Below, in pieces: positions 52,259 to 61,117 of a DNA stretch of 64,000 nucleotides. Both the position numbers and the translations under genes were made by a program. Position 1 is the stretch's first letter. Each line of letters opens with the position of its first letter. Under the pieces are notes generated by a model. That model was not told the DNA's origin. It ran no database searches and saw nothing but the letters and a program-made list of their open reading frames with translations. Source of the stretch: Erwinia endophytica (GTDB lineage Bacteria; Pseudomonadota; Gammaproteobacteria; Enterobacterales; Enterobacteriaceae); NCBI RefSeq assembly GCF_009295515.1, contig NZ_RQVV01000053.1:124001-188000 (forward strand), written 5' to 3'.

Positions 52259-53323
52259 ATGAATTTTATTGGAAATTGGGCACGCAACAAAGGATGTTTC
52301 TCATTGCTGGCACTGACGTTGTTCGCCAGCGTATTGCCGGCATACAGTGAAACGCCAGTCGGGCTGCTGCGTCAACCAGCGGCAAATGGCGCTTATGAGA
52401 TGGCTTACAGTGCATCGGAAAACGCGTTGTATCTTGCGACAGCACAGAGTCTTCAGTTGGATAAGGGCGGTGTTGTTTACCGTCTTGATCCGCAAACCCT
52501 GGCGGTGACACAGGCTATTCATCATCAGTTCAAATCATTTGGCGCGGCAGTCAACAATAAGACCAACCGGTTATATGTTGGCAATACACTGAACGCCGCA
52601 GTGACCGCGATTGATGTCAAAACCGGCGAGGTGCAGGGCAGTCTGGTGCTGGATACACGTCCGCGTACTGCAACCTCCAGGCCGCTGGCCCCGCGTGAGC
52701 TGGTGGTGGATGAAAGCAGCGATACGCTATATGTGACCGGTGTTGGCAAAGAGAGCCGGGTCTGGGCCGTAGATGGCGCCACATTAACGTTGCGTCACAC
52801 CTTTGACGGTATGGGGAAATATGCAGTCGGCCTGGCGTTGGATGCCCCCGCGCATCGTTTGTATGTCACCAATGGCGACAATGAATTTATCACCATCGAT
52901 ACCGCCAGTAACCAGGTGCTGACCCGTACCAAACTGGCGGAAGATCAGGCGCACTTTTTCCTGAATATCGCGCTGGATCCTGCCACGCATCGTGCCTTTA
53001 TCACTGACACGAAAACAGCACAGTTACTGGTGGTGGATAGCCGCAATGGTACGGTGGCGCAGAAAATTAATCTGCCGACATCGCTGGCGGTGCTGTTCAA
53101 TGCCCGGCGCAACGAAGTGTATGTTACGCACCGCGACACGGGAGAAGTCAGTATCATCGATGCGAAAACCTACCAGGTGCTGAGAACGATTAAAGCGCCG
53201 GTACACCCTAACAGTCTGGCGTTGTCGTCAGACGGTCAGACGCTGTATATCAGTGTGAAACAGCCGTTTACCCGCACTCAGGAGGCCAGCGCGCCGGATG
53301 AGGTTATGCGTGTGGCTTTGTAA
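52259..53323 (+). CDS. YncE-like secreted beta-propeller protein
   Basis: The 354-residue protein has a signal peptide at its N-terminus (hydrophobic LLALTLFASVLPAYS) and seven or so repeats of the type NRLYVGNTLNAAVTAIDVKT, LYVTNGDNEFITIDTAS and EVYVTHRDTGEVSIIDAKT. This is the blade pattern of YncE, a periplasmic propeller that in E. coli is iron-repressed and lies beside the TonB-dependent receptor gene yncD. GGGAGAAAG precedes the ATG at 52259. Its place at the end of the ent block suggests an iron-related role. No receptor gene is adjacent. Confidence 0.87.
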   Translation: MNFIGNWARNKGCFSLLALTLFASVLPAYSETPVGLLRQPAANGAYEMAYSASENALYLATAQSLQLDKGGVVYRLDPQTLAVTQAIHHQFKSFGAAVNNKTNRLYVGNTLNAAVTAIDVKTGEVQGSLVLDTRPRTATSRPLAPRELVVDESSDTLYVTGVGKESRVWAVDGATLTLRHTFDGMGKYAVGLALDAPAHRLYVTNGDNEFITIDTASNQVLTRTKLAEDQAHFFLNIALDPATHRAFITDTKTAQLLVVDSRNGTVAQKINLPTSLAVLFNARRNEVYVTHRDTGEVSIIDAKTYQVLRTIKAPVHPNSLALSSDGQTLYISVKQPFTRTQEASAPDEVMRVAL

Positions 53324-53381
53324 CGTCAAATGGAGAGGGACTACCGCATGTTGGCCATTTTGACTGTCAGGTTTCATCGAT

Positions 53382-53412
53382 AAAAAAGCCGCATCGACCT
53401 GCTGAGCGGCTT
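53382..53412 (-). terminator. Terminator of the minus-strand catabolic operon
   Basis: On the minus strand AAGCCGC (53412-53406) pairs with GCGGCTT (53392-53386) and runs into TTTTTA. It lies 89 bases after the aldehyde dehydrogenase stop. On the plus strand it could only weakly stop the yncE-like transcript. Confidence 0.8.
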
Positions 53413-53500
53413 AATACGGCAACACTTTTGCACTCCACTGGCATCGTCACGCTCGTTTAAACGGGCACGACGACCGCCAGTGGATCTGACTACAACGGGG

Positions 53501-54991
53501 TTATCTGAACTGGAACCAGGTGGTTTTCAGTTGGGTAAATTTATCAAAAGCATGCAGCGACAGGTCACGGCCGAATCCCGACTGCTTATTGCCGCCAAAG
53601 GGGACGCTGACATCCAGGGCATCAACGGTATTGACTGAGACGGTACCGGCATTGAGCCGCGCGGCCACACGGTGAGCACGGTTAAGATCGTCACTCCAGA
53701 CCGAGGCGGCTAAGGCGTAAATATGCTGGTTGGCCAGCTCAATAGCCTGATCCTCATCGGTAAACATACTGATCGCCAGTACCGGGCCAAAAATCTCCTC
53801 TTGCCACACGGACATTGCTGGGGTAACGGCTCCGAGCAGGGTGGGTTGCAGATAATTGTCAACGCCGTCGATCTGCTGGCTCTTACCGCCGGTCAGTAAT
53901 GTCGCGCCCTGTTCCTGAGCGCGGGCAATATAGTCGAGCACCTTATTTTTATGCGCGCTGCTGACCATGGCGCCCATCCGTGTCTGCGAGTCAAACGGAT
54001 GCCCTGGCGCCCAGGCAGCCACTTTTTCCGTGAGCATGGCAATAAACTGACTATAAACCGCTTTCTCTACCAGCAGGCGTGAATTGGCCGAACAGACTTC
54101 ACCCTGGTTAAAACAAATGCCAAAGGCGGCTTTTTCGGCGGCGAGCGCGAGATCCTGGCAGTCAGCGAAGATAATATTGGCGCTTTTTCCACCGCATTCC
54201 AGCCAGACCTGTTTCAAATTAGACTGGGCGGAATAGTGCATGAACGCTTTGCCCACCGTGGTTGAACCGGTGAAGGTAATGACATCGACATCATGATGTA
54301 GACCCAGCGCGCTGCCGGTTTCGGTTCCCAGCCCGGTGACCACGTTCAACACACCGTCAGGTATGCCGGCTTCGCTCGCCAGTTCAGCCAGGCGCAGGGC
54401 GGTAAACGGTGAATGCTCAGAAGGTTTCAGGATAACGCTGTTACCTGCCGCCAGCGCAGGGCCCAGCTTCCACGAGGCAATATCCAGCGGGAAATTCCAT
54501 GGGACGATTGCCGCGACCACACCAACCGGTTCACGGGTGATGGTTGCCAGCGAACCGGGTGGCGTCGGGGCAACCTCGTCATACAGCTTATCGATGCTTT
54601 CGGCATACCAGGCAAAGACATTCGCCGCACCCGGCACGTCAATATTCAGCGCATCCTGCACCGGTTTTCCCATGCTGACGCTTTCCAGCAGCGCCAGTTC
54701 TTCACGATGTTGCAGAATGAGTTGCGACAGTCGTTGCAGGACCGTTTTACGCTGCTGGGCACTGGCTGCAGACCAGACCCCGGATGAAAAGACGTTACGT
54801 GCGGCCTGCACCGCAACATCGACATCCTCCGCCTGACACGCGGTGACCTGTGCCAGTACCGCATTGCTCGCCGGGTTGACAACCTCAAACACCTTGCCGC
54901 TGCGAGCGGTATAGGGTTTGCCGTTAATGACGGCATGGTTGATAAAACGTTGATCTTTTAGTTTGTTTTCCCAGTACGGTTTATCAAACAC
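53501..54991 (-). CDS. Aldehyde dehydrogenase, PuuC-like
   Basis: The 496-residue NAD(P)-dependent enzyme is similar throughout to PuuC and related betaine/aminoaldehyde dehydrogenases. VPWNFPLDIASWKLGPALAAGN, FTGSTTVGKAF and LECGGKSANI (catalytic Glu) are present, and the nucleophile Cys is in NQGEVCSANSR. The start is GTG at 54991 behind AGGAGAG, 8 bases inside the 3' end of the upstream oxidoreductase gene. It probably oxidises the aldehyde made by that enzyme; the substrate is unknown. Confidence 0.9.
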   Translation of the reverse strand: MFDKPYWENKLKDQRFINHAVINGKPYTARSGKVFEVVNPASNAVLAQVTACQAEDVDVAVQAARNVFSSGVWSAASAQQRKTVLQRLSQLILQHREELALLESVSMGKPVQDALNIDVPGAANVFAWYAESIDKLYDEVAPTPPGSLATITREPVGVVAAIVPWNFPLDIASWKLGPALAAGNSVILKPSEHSPFTALRLAELASEAGIPDGVLNVVTGLGTETGSALGLHHDVDVITFTGSTTVGKAFMHYSAQSNLKQVWLECGGKSANIIFADCQDLALAAEKAAFGICFNQGEVCSANSRLLVEKAVYSQFIAMLTEKVAAWAPGHPFDSQTRMGAMVSSAHKNKVLDYIARAQEQGATLLTGGKSQQIDGVDNYLQPTLLGAVTPAMSVWQEEIFGPVLAISMFTDEDQAIELANQHIYALAASVWSDDLNRAHRVAARLNAGTVSVNTVDALDVSVPFGGNKQSGFGRDLSLHAFDKFTQLKTTWFQFR

Positions 54992-56636
54992 TGGTGCTCT
55001 CCTGATGGCGATGAGGTTGCAGGTCAGTACAGTCATTCAGCAGCATATGGGCGGCACGTTCGCCGATCATAATGGCGGGCGCATTGGTATTGCCGCTGAT
55101 CAGATACGGCATGATCGAGGCATCTGCCACCCGCAGATTTTGCATGCCATGGACTTTTAAAGTGGATGGATCGACCACGCTTAAGGGGTCATGGCCCATT
55201 TTGCAGGTGCCGACCGGGTGAAATACCGTGGCACAGTATTCACGGATGTGTTGCTGCAACTGCTGATCAGTCTGGATATGTTCGCCAGGCAGCATCTCTT
55301 TGCCGCGATACGGCGCAAAGTCATCCTGGGCCAGAATACGTCGGGCGTATTTAATACCTTCGGCCAGGACCTCTGCGTCGCGGGGATCGGAGAGAAAATT
55401 AAAATCAATCACCACTTCACCGTCGCGATTAAGCGTCAACTCGCCTTTCGATTTTGGCCGTAACACACAGACGTGAATAGCATAACCATGCCCCCATTCG
55501 AACAATCGTCCGCGGTGGCTGCGATAACCAGGAACGAAATGAAACTGGATATCCGGTTCTGTCGGGCTGAGCGGGGTACAGGCAAAGCCACCTGCTTCAA
55601 CATAATTGGTGGTGAGCCAGCCTTTTTTGGCGAAAAGGTATTTCACTGGCGCGCTCAAAATCGGCTTCCAGGCTTTGATCGAAAAGCCGAGCGTCAGTGG
55701 GCTTTTTGAACGTATCGTTACCAGACCGTCGAGATGATCCTGCAAGTTTTTTCCCACGCCTGGCAAATCCAGCACGGCCTGGACGCCGACATGATTCAGC
55801 TCGTCACGTGGTCCAATACCGGACTTCAACAGGATATGCGGCGAACCGATCGCCCCCGCACAGAGAATGACTTCCTTATTCACCCGTAGAGAGAGGAGGT
55901 GTTCGCTGCCTGCCATGCGGACCTGCACGCCCTGCACCCGATTGCCATCAATAATCAACTGCTGAACTTCGCAGTCGGTGATGACGTGAAGATTGCTTCT
56001 GTGCAGATGCGGATGCAGGAACGCGCGATAACTGGATAACCGTTTACCGTCCTTCTGGGTGACGTTATAAATGCCTACCCCTTTAATATTGCCCCCGTGA
56101 TTAAAGTCATGATTCACCGGCAGACCCAGACGGTGACCCGCATTAACGAAGACCGGGGACAGCGGATTGGGATCTCGGGGCGTCGTCACCTCCAGCTCGC
56201 CCCGATAACCGTGAAAGGCTGTGTCCTGTTGCAGTTGGTTATGCTCAGAGCGTTTAAACCACGGCAGAACGTCATCCCAGCCCCATCCTTCGCATCCCGC
56301 CTGGTCACGCCAGCGGTCGTAGTCTGAAGGCAGACCGCGGATATAGATCATGCTGTTCATCGATGACGATCCGCCCAGTGTCTTACCGCGCGGTACGTGC
56401 ATCTGACGACCGCCCAGGTGCTTCTGCGGCGCGGAGTAAAAGTTCCAGCTAAATTTGGTGCTTTTATAAAGGGTTATGGTACCTGCCGGGGTCTGGATAC
56501 GCGGCGTGGTGTCCCGGCTTCCCGCTTCGATCAGGCAGACCTTAAGATCGCTACGTTCTGACAGACGGGCGGCCAGTACCGAGCCGGAGGAGCCGCCGCC
56601 AATCACGATATAGTCGTATTGCGTCATTTCTTTCAT
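54984..56636 (-). CDS. GMC-family FAD oxidoreductase (choline-dehydrogenase-like)
   Basis: The 550-residue protein starts with DYIVIGGGSSGSVLAARL for FAD binding. The GMC signatures HVPRGKTLGGSSSMNSMIYIRG and GAIGSPHILLKSGIGP follow. The active-site His is in FHPVGTCKMG near the C-terminus. Relatives oxidise choline or other alcohols to aldehydes. An AAGGGACG ribosome site precedes the ATG. It lies between a permease and an aldehyde dehydrogenase on one transcript, but no betI or betT-type gene is present, so choline is only one possibility. Confidence 0.9.
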   Translation of the reverse strand: MKEMTQYDYIVIGGGSSGSVLAARLSERSDLKVCLIEAGSRDTTPRIQTPAGTITLYKSTKFSWNFYSAPQKHLGGRQMHVPRGKTLGGSSSMNSMIYIRGLPSDYDRWRDQAGCEGWGWDDVLPWFKRSEHNQLQQDTAFHGYRGELEVTTPRDPNPLSPVFVNAGHRLGLPVNHDFNHGGNIKGVGIYNVTQKDGKRLSSYRAFLHPHLHRSNLHVITDCEVQQLIIDGNRVQGVQVRMAGSEHLLSLRVNKEVILCAGAIGSPHILLKSGIGPRDELNHVGVQAVLDLPGVGKNLQDHLDGLVTIRSKSPLTLGFSIKAWKPILSAPVKYLFAKKGWLTTNYVEAGGFACTPLSPTEPDIQFHFVPGYRSHRGRLFEWGHGYAIHVCVLRPKSKGELTLNRDGEVVIDFNFLSDPRDAEVLAEGIKYARRILAQDDFAPYRGKEMLPGEHIQTDQQLQQHIREYCATVFHPVGTCKMGHDPLSVVDPSTLKVHGMQNLRVADASIMPYLISGNTNAPAIMIGERAAHMLLNDCTDLQPHRHQESTSV

Positions 56637-56657
56637 GCTACGTCCCTTTTTTTATTT

Positions 56658-58052
56658 TCAAACAGAGGGTTGCGCGACAGACTGCGTGCGACTGATCAGG
56701 TAATAAATCGGTGATACCACCGCCAGCCCCACAATCCATGAGATATCGGCGCCGCCCAGTGCGGTAGCCGCAGGACCGGTATAGATGGCGGTGGACATAA
56801 ACGGCACTTCTACCGCGATGCCGAGGAGATAGCAGAAAATGGCCCGCAGGTTGTAGTAGCCGTAAATGCCGCCATCGCGGCGAAAGAAAGACGCGACGTC
56901 GTAGCTGCCATGCGCCAACAGGTAGTAATCAACCAGGTTGATGGCGGTCCAGGGCACCAGCACATAAAGCAGCATCAGGATGAAGTTGGTGTAGTTGACC
57001 AGGAAGTTGTCCTGACCATAAATCGCTAATGCGATCTCAATCAGGATAGTCACGATGGCGGTGAAAATGCGGGCGCCTGAGAGCGGTGACCATTTGGGGA
57101 AAAATGTCTGACCCAGCGTCAAGGTACAGAGTACGCCGCAATAGAGATTCATCGCATTGGTCGCCGCGATACCCAGCGCAAACACCACAATGACCACGAA
57201 GGCCAGGCTTCCGGTCATGTGGACGATACCGGCGATGATATCGCCATCGACCACACAGATGGCGACAATAATGCCGAGGATCATCGGGAAGAAAGACCCC
57301 AGTACGCAGCCGAAGTAGCTATACCAGAACACGCTTTTTTCGCTGATGTCTTTCGGCATGTAGCGGGAATAATCGGAGACATAAGGGGCGTAAGCCAGTT
57401 GCCACAGTGCCGCAATTGAAATCGCGCCAAGGAAGCCGCCGATATTAAAACCATTGCGATTGATGAAATCCGCCGGCAGACCATGAATGAAGATAATCCA
57501 GCCGAAGGTTAACGCCAGCACAATGCCCGATATCCACGACATCACTCGGGTGTAGGCGTGGATCAGATTATAACCGAAGGCGGTGGCGATCAGGCTGAGC
57601 ACCGCGGAAGCAATAATCCCGCTATTGGCGGAGATTGAACGATTGATCGCATGCAACGCCTGGCCACCCAATACCAGGTTTGAGGCCAGAAAACCGATGT
57701 ACATGATGACCACCAGCGCCACGACCAGTACCGAACCGTACGAGCCAAACTGGCCTCGTGTCTGTACCATTTGTGGCACGCCAAGCTGTGGGCCCTGGGC
57801 TGAATGAAGCGCCATAAACAGCCCGCCAGCCAGGTTACCAATCAATACGGCAAGGGTGGCCCACAAAAAGGAAAGGTGGAACACACTCACGGCCAGGGCG
57901 CCAGTGATGACGGTCAATAGCATGATATTGGAGCCAAACCAGATCGTGAACAAGTCGCGAGGTTTACCGTGCCGTGCGGCGTGCGGAATTGGCTGAATAG
58001 TGCTGAGTTCGACGGAGGAAGCTGAAGCGATGCTGTTGGTATGATTTGTCAT
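56658..58052 (-). CDS. NCS1-family permease (CodB-like)
   Basis: The 464-residue inner-membrane protein has 12 hydrophobic segments. The family's GVPQMVQTRGQFGSYGS and YAPYVSDYSRYMPKD are present. NCS1 transporters carry cytosine, allantoin, hydantoins, uracil, thiamine or pyridoxine with protons or sodium. The start is placed at 58052 (MTNHTNSI) with AGAGCAAC upstream; the in-frame extension to 58133 is not supported. It is the first gene of the minus-strand operon and the best clue that the substrate is a small nitrogen-containing ring or amide. Confidence 0.88.
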   Translation of the reverse strand: MTNHTNSIASASSVELSTIQPIPHAARHGKPRDLFTIWFGSNIMLLTVITGALAVSVFHLSFLWATLAVLIGNLAGGLFMALHSAQGPQLGVPQMVQTRGQFGSYGSVLVVALVVIMYIGFLASNLVLGGQALHAINRSISANSGIIASAVLSLIATAFGYNLIHAYTRVMSWISGIVLALTFGWIIFIHGLPADFINRNGFNIGGFLGAISIAALWQLAYAPYVSDYSRYMPKDISEKSVFWYSYFGCVLGSFFPMILGIIVAICVVDGDIIAGIVHMTGSLAFVVIVVFALGIAATNAMNLYCGVLCTLTLGQTFFPKWSPLSGARIFTAIVTILIEIALAIYGQDNFLVNYTNFILMLLYVLVPWTAINLVDYYLLAHGSYDVASFFRRDGGIYGYYNLRAIFCYLLGIAVEVPFMSTAIYTGPAATALGGADISWIVGLAVVSPIYYLISRTQSVAQPSV

Positions 58053-58133
58053 GATGTTGCTCTTAACTTTAGGTGACTGCAGGCTCTGCTCATGCCGTAA
58101 CAATGGACTCACTGCTTGTGTTGAAAACCACAA

Positions 58134-58842
58134 TGTGAGTAACGATGGCGTGTTACTGCTCTTTTATGGTGCAGGAGGGGACGGAGGACAGAAAGGAGGA
58201 AAAATATAGGTAAGCGCCATAAAAACTGTAATAACCCTGGACCTGAATGTCACGCACAAGAATAGGGCGACGACAGGATGTCAATGTGATTTCAAGGTGT
58301 TAAAAATGCCTAAGATACAATGTGCTGCAAATAAATGGATTTTATCGCACCAAAATAAAACAGAGTTGCACCCTATTCGTTCATTATTGCATAGCAATAA
58401 TATGGTTATGTTGGTGGCTTAAATATAAAAATACGATGCAAAGGACCTGACCACAGACCCCTCATCTGCAGTGACATGCCGTAAAACATCCGGCTGGTTT
58501 CAATGCCGGGCTGAATTTTTCGCCGTTTTAGCGATATGATTTTGCTATCACGACGGACTTTCCTGGCTTAAGCGATGCCGATGATCGTGGTTGACAATTC
58601 TCCGCCTAAGTTAATGGCGCCATCGCGCCGGGTGAGGAAAAAGGGCGTTAAAGCAGACGAACATGCTGTGCCGTTTTTCTCTGCCCTGATGATGTTCTGC
58701 CACCGGTTATCACAAAAACCTATTACCGAACGATGATTAACCCCAAATATCCCACATAGACAACATTATTCGGTCTTGCGCCAGCCTCGTGTTGTTGCCA
58801 ATATCATTGCCAGATGACCATGGGATGATGCCGGGTAAAATA
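58134..58842. other. Large divergent regulatory region
   Basis: About 700 bases between permease and amidase starts hold no recognised gene. The half nearest the permease is AT-rich and contains a perfect palindrome (58383-58401). It probably holds both promoters and operators for the divergent cluster. Confidence 0.55.
58383..58401. promoter_or_regulatory. Palindromic operator candidate
   Basis: ATTATTGCATAGCAATAAT is a perfect 8-3-8 palindrome 250 bases upstream of the permease gene and 440 upstream of the amidase gene. It also fits a T-N11-A core. It may bind the DeoR-type regulator encoded at 60320 or an unlinked LysR-type protein. Confidence 0.5.
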
Positions 58843-60273
58843 ATGAACAACGGTGAGCTGTTGGTATCAAAAATGCCTGATGTATTGCATGCAGCCCGTC
58901 AGATTCGTCAGGGCGAACTGACCAGTGTGGCGTTGGTGACGGCATGTTTACAGCGTATAAAAACCCACAACCCCACATTAAATGCGTTTGGGGATGTGTA
59001 TGACATCGCCGCATTACAAGAAGCCGGGGACTGTGATCGCGAGCTGGCGCAGGGCCGTTTGCGCGGTCCGCTGCATGGTGTGCCGTTTGGTATCAAAGAT
59101 CTGTTTTCAACCCAGGGGTTGCGTACTACCAAAGGATCGTTGACCTCTCTCGATTATGTACCGGAGAGTGACGCGCCGATCATTGCCCGTTTAAAAGCTG
59201 CAGGGGCGATTATCCTGGGCAAAACCGCCACCACCGAGTTTGGCTGGACGGGATCGAGTGTCTCGCGGGTATTCGGTCATGGCCGTAATCCCTGGAATCA
59301 CGCCTTAACCAGTGGTGGTTCCAGCTCAGGCTCGGCTATCAGTGTTGCCGCGCGGATGGTGCCGGCGGCATTAGGTTCAGATGGCGGTGGCTCGGTACGG
59401 ATCCCTGGCGCGTTTTGCGGCATTTTTGCCTTAAAAGGCTCACTGGGGCGCATTCCCACCTGGCCGTGGTCGGCGACCGAAATGCTCAGTCACGCCGGGC
59501 CGCTGACCCGTACCGTGCGTGACAGCGCTTTACTGTTTGACATCCTTTCCGGACCCGACGCCCGCGATCACCAGGCGCTGCCGGAAAAAGGCGAATCTTA
59601 CCTGGCGCGTTGCGATGTGCCGCTGGGAAAGGTGCGGGTGCGCTTTAGTCCTACGCTGTTCAACACGCCGGTCGCCCCGGTCATTGCTTCGCTGGTGGCG
59701 CAGGCGGTGGCGAAGATAGCCGATGGGTTGCCGGTGGCGTTACAGGTGGGAAATCTGGACTGGCCAAACCCCTTCGATACCTTTAATACCTTATGGACAG
59801 GGGGGCGTGGTATTGCCTACGGCGCGGCGCTGGTCGATAAATCCGGGCAGTTGGATCCCGGCTTCGCCACCTTGATTTCCCGTGCTGCTGAGCTGGATTT
59901 GGCGGCTTATCTTCAGGCGCTCAAACAGCGTGCCGCGTTTGCCAGTCAGGTACATGCGCTATTTGATGAGGTTGATTTTTTGCTGACGCCAACCCTGCCG
60001 ATCCTGCCTTTTGCGGCGGACAGGCATACGCCTGCCGGACAACCCGCAGGAAACAGTGGGGTGGAGTGGGCGCGCTGGACGCCGTTTACCTGGCCATTCA
60101 ATCTCAGCGGCAATCCGGCCGCCACTGTGCCGTGCGGCTTTACCGCGGATGGTCTGCCGGTGGGATTACAAGTGATTGGTCGTCGTTATGCCGATGGCGA
60201 GGTGCTGCAATTTTGTGCCGCACTGGAAGCGCTGATGCCGTGGGATAATCGTCAACCCCCAGGCGTGGCGTAA
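58843..60273 (+). CDS. Amidase-signature family hydrolase
   Basis: The 476-residue protein has the Ser-cisSer-Lys triad: Lys85 in VPFGIKDLFST, the cis-Ser at 160/161 in TSGGSSSGSA, and the nucleophile Ser184 in GSDGGGSVRIPG. The C-terminal part (FNLSGNPAATVPCGFTADGL) is typical. Such enzymes hydrolyse amides, carbamoyl compounds or aryl-acyl amides. The start at 58843 is the likeliest; in-frame codons from 58789 lack a ribosome site. It is the first plus-strand gene of the cluster. The substrate is unknown. Confidence 0.88.
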   Translation: MNNGELLVSKMPDVLHAARQIRQGELTSVALVTACLQRIKTHNPTLNAFGDVYDIAALQEAGDCDRELAQGRLRGPLHGVPFGIKDLFSTQGLRTTKGSLTSLDYVPESDAPIIARLKAAGAIILGKTATTEFGWTGSSVSRVFGHGRNPWNHALTSGGSSSGSAISVAARMVPAALGSDGGGSVRIPGAFCGIFALKGSLGRIPTWPWSATEMLSHAGPLTRTVRDSALLFDILSGPDARDHQALPEKGESYLARCDVPLGKVRVRFSPTLFNTPVAPVIASLVAQAVAKIADGLPVALQVGNLDWPNPFDTFNTLWTGGRGIAYGAALVDKSGQLDPGFATLISRAAELDLAAYLQALKQRAAFASQVHALFDEVDFLLTPTLPILPFAADRHTPAGQPAGNSGVEWARWTPFTWPFNLSGNPAATVPCGFTADGLPVGLQVIGRRYADGEVLQFCAALEALMPWDNRQPPGVA

Positions 60274-60319
60274 GCGCAGGTATACTGCGTTTTTTCGCAA
60301 CGGTTAAATAAGGTGAACG

Positions 60320-61117
60320 ATGATTAATCAGCCGCGACTGGATGAAATTAAACGGGTCTTAAGCAGCGATAAACGGGTCCGCGTAACCGAACTGGCGCAG
60401 CGTTTGGTGGTATCGGAAGAGACTATTCGCCGGGATTTAAAATATCTGGAAGAGCGTGGCGTGCTGCGCCGGGTACATGGCGGCGCTATTTTACCGGTGG
60501 CCAGTGAAGAGCAGCCGTTGCAAATACGCAGTCGCATTAAACCCCGCGCCAAAGTACGGATTGGGCAGTTGGCGAGCGAGATGGTTGAGGAAGGGATGGC
60601 GCTGTTCCTTGATACCGGGACCACCACGCTGGCGCTGGCTCATCAACTCACGCGGTTCGCCAGATTAAAAGTGGTCACTAATTCACTGGACATCGCCAGT
60701 CTGCTGACCCAGCAGAGCGATAACGCGGTCACGCTGACGCCGGGGTGTGTTCGTCGTAACGATAACGCGCTAATTGGCCCGCATACGCTGGCATTCGCGC
60801 AGCAGTTTCACTACGACATCTGTTTCATGGGTATCGGCGCGGTGGATTTGCAAAACGGATTTATGGATTACGAAGAGCCGGAAGCACTGCTGCGGCGGGA
60901 GCTGAGCAGACATTGTCGTCAGAGCGTTATTTTGGCGGATGAAGGGAAGTTTGGTTTGCGCACATTTGTGAATACCTTGCCGTTTAGCGCGGTGGATACG
61001 CTGGTGACCAGCCTGCCGCCGCCGGCACGTTTTATCGCCAGTCTGGAGAAAGCTCATGTCAACATCCTCTATCCCGGCGTGGCCGCGGATGACCGCAAGC
61101 GACTATCAGGCCTTTGA
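60320..61117 (+). CDS. DeoR-family transcriptional regulator
   Basis: The 265-residue protein has a winged helix-turn-helix (about residues 6-57; RVTELAQRLVVSEETIRRDL, then RRVHGGA). A DeoR sensor domain resembling phosphosugar isomerases follows (FLDTGTTTLALAHQL; DICFMGIGAVD). DeoR regulators usually respond to a phosphorylated intermediate. Two kinase-like genes lie downstream in the same transcript, so the inducer could be their product. It starts 46 bases after the amidase. Confidence 0.93.
   Translation: MINQPRLDEIKRVLSSDKRVRVTELAQRLVVSEETIRRDLKYLEERGVLRRVHGGAILPVASEEQPLQIRSRIKPRAKVRIGQLASEMVEEGMALFLDTGTTTLALAHQLTRFARLKVVTNSLDIASLLTQQSDNAVTLTPGCVRRNDNALIGPHTLAFAQQFHYDICFMGIGAVDLQNGFMDYEEPEALLRRELSRHCRQSVILADEGKFGLRTFVNTLPFSAVDTLVTSLPPPARFIASLEKAHVNILYPGVAADDRKRLSGL

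Noticed and set aside
53386-53412. Plus-strand terminator of the yncE-like gene
   Set aside because: The T tract is on the minus strand only, so the hairpin is assigned to the aldehyde dehydrogenase operon.
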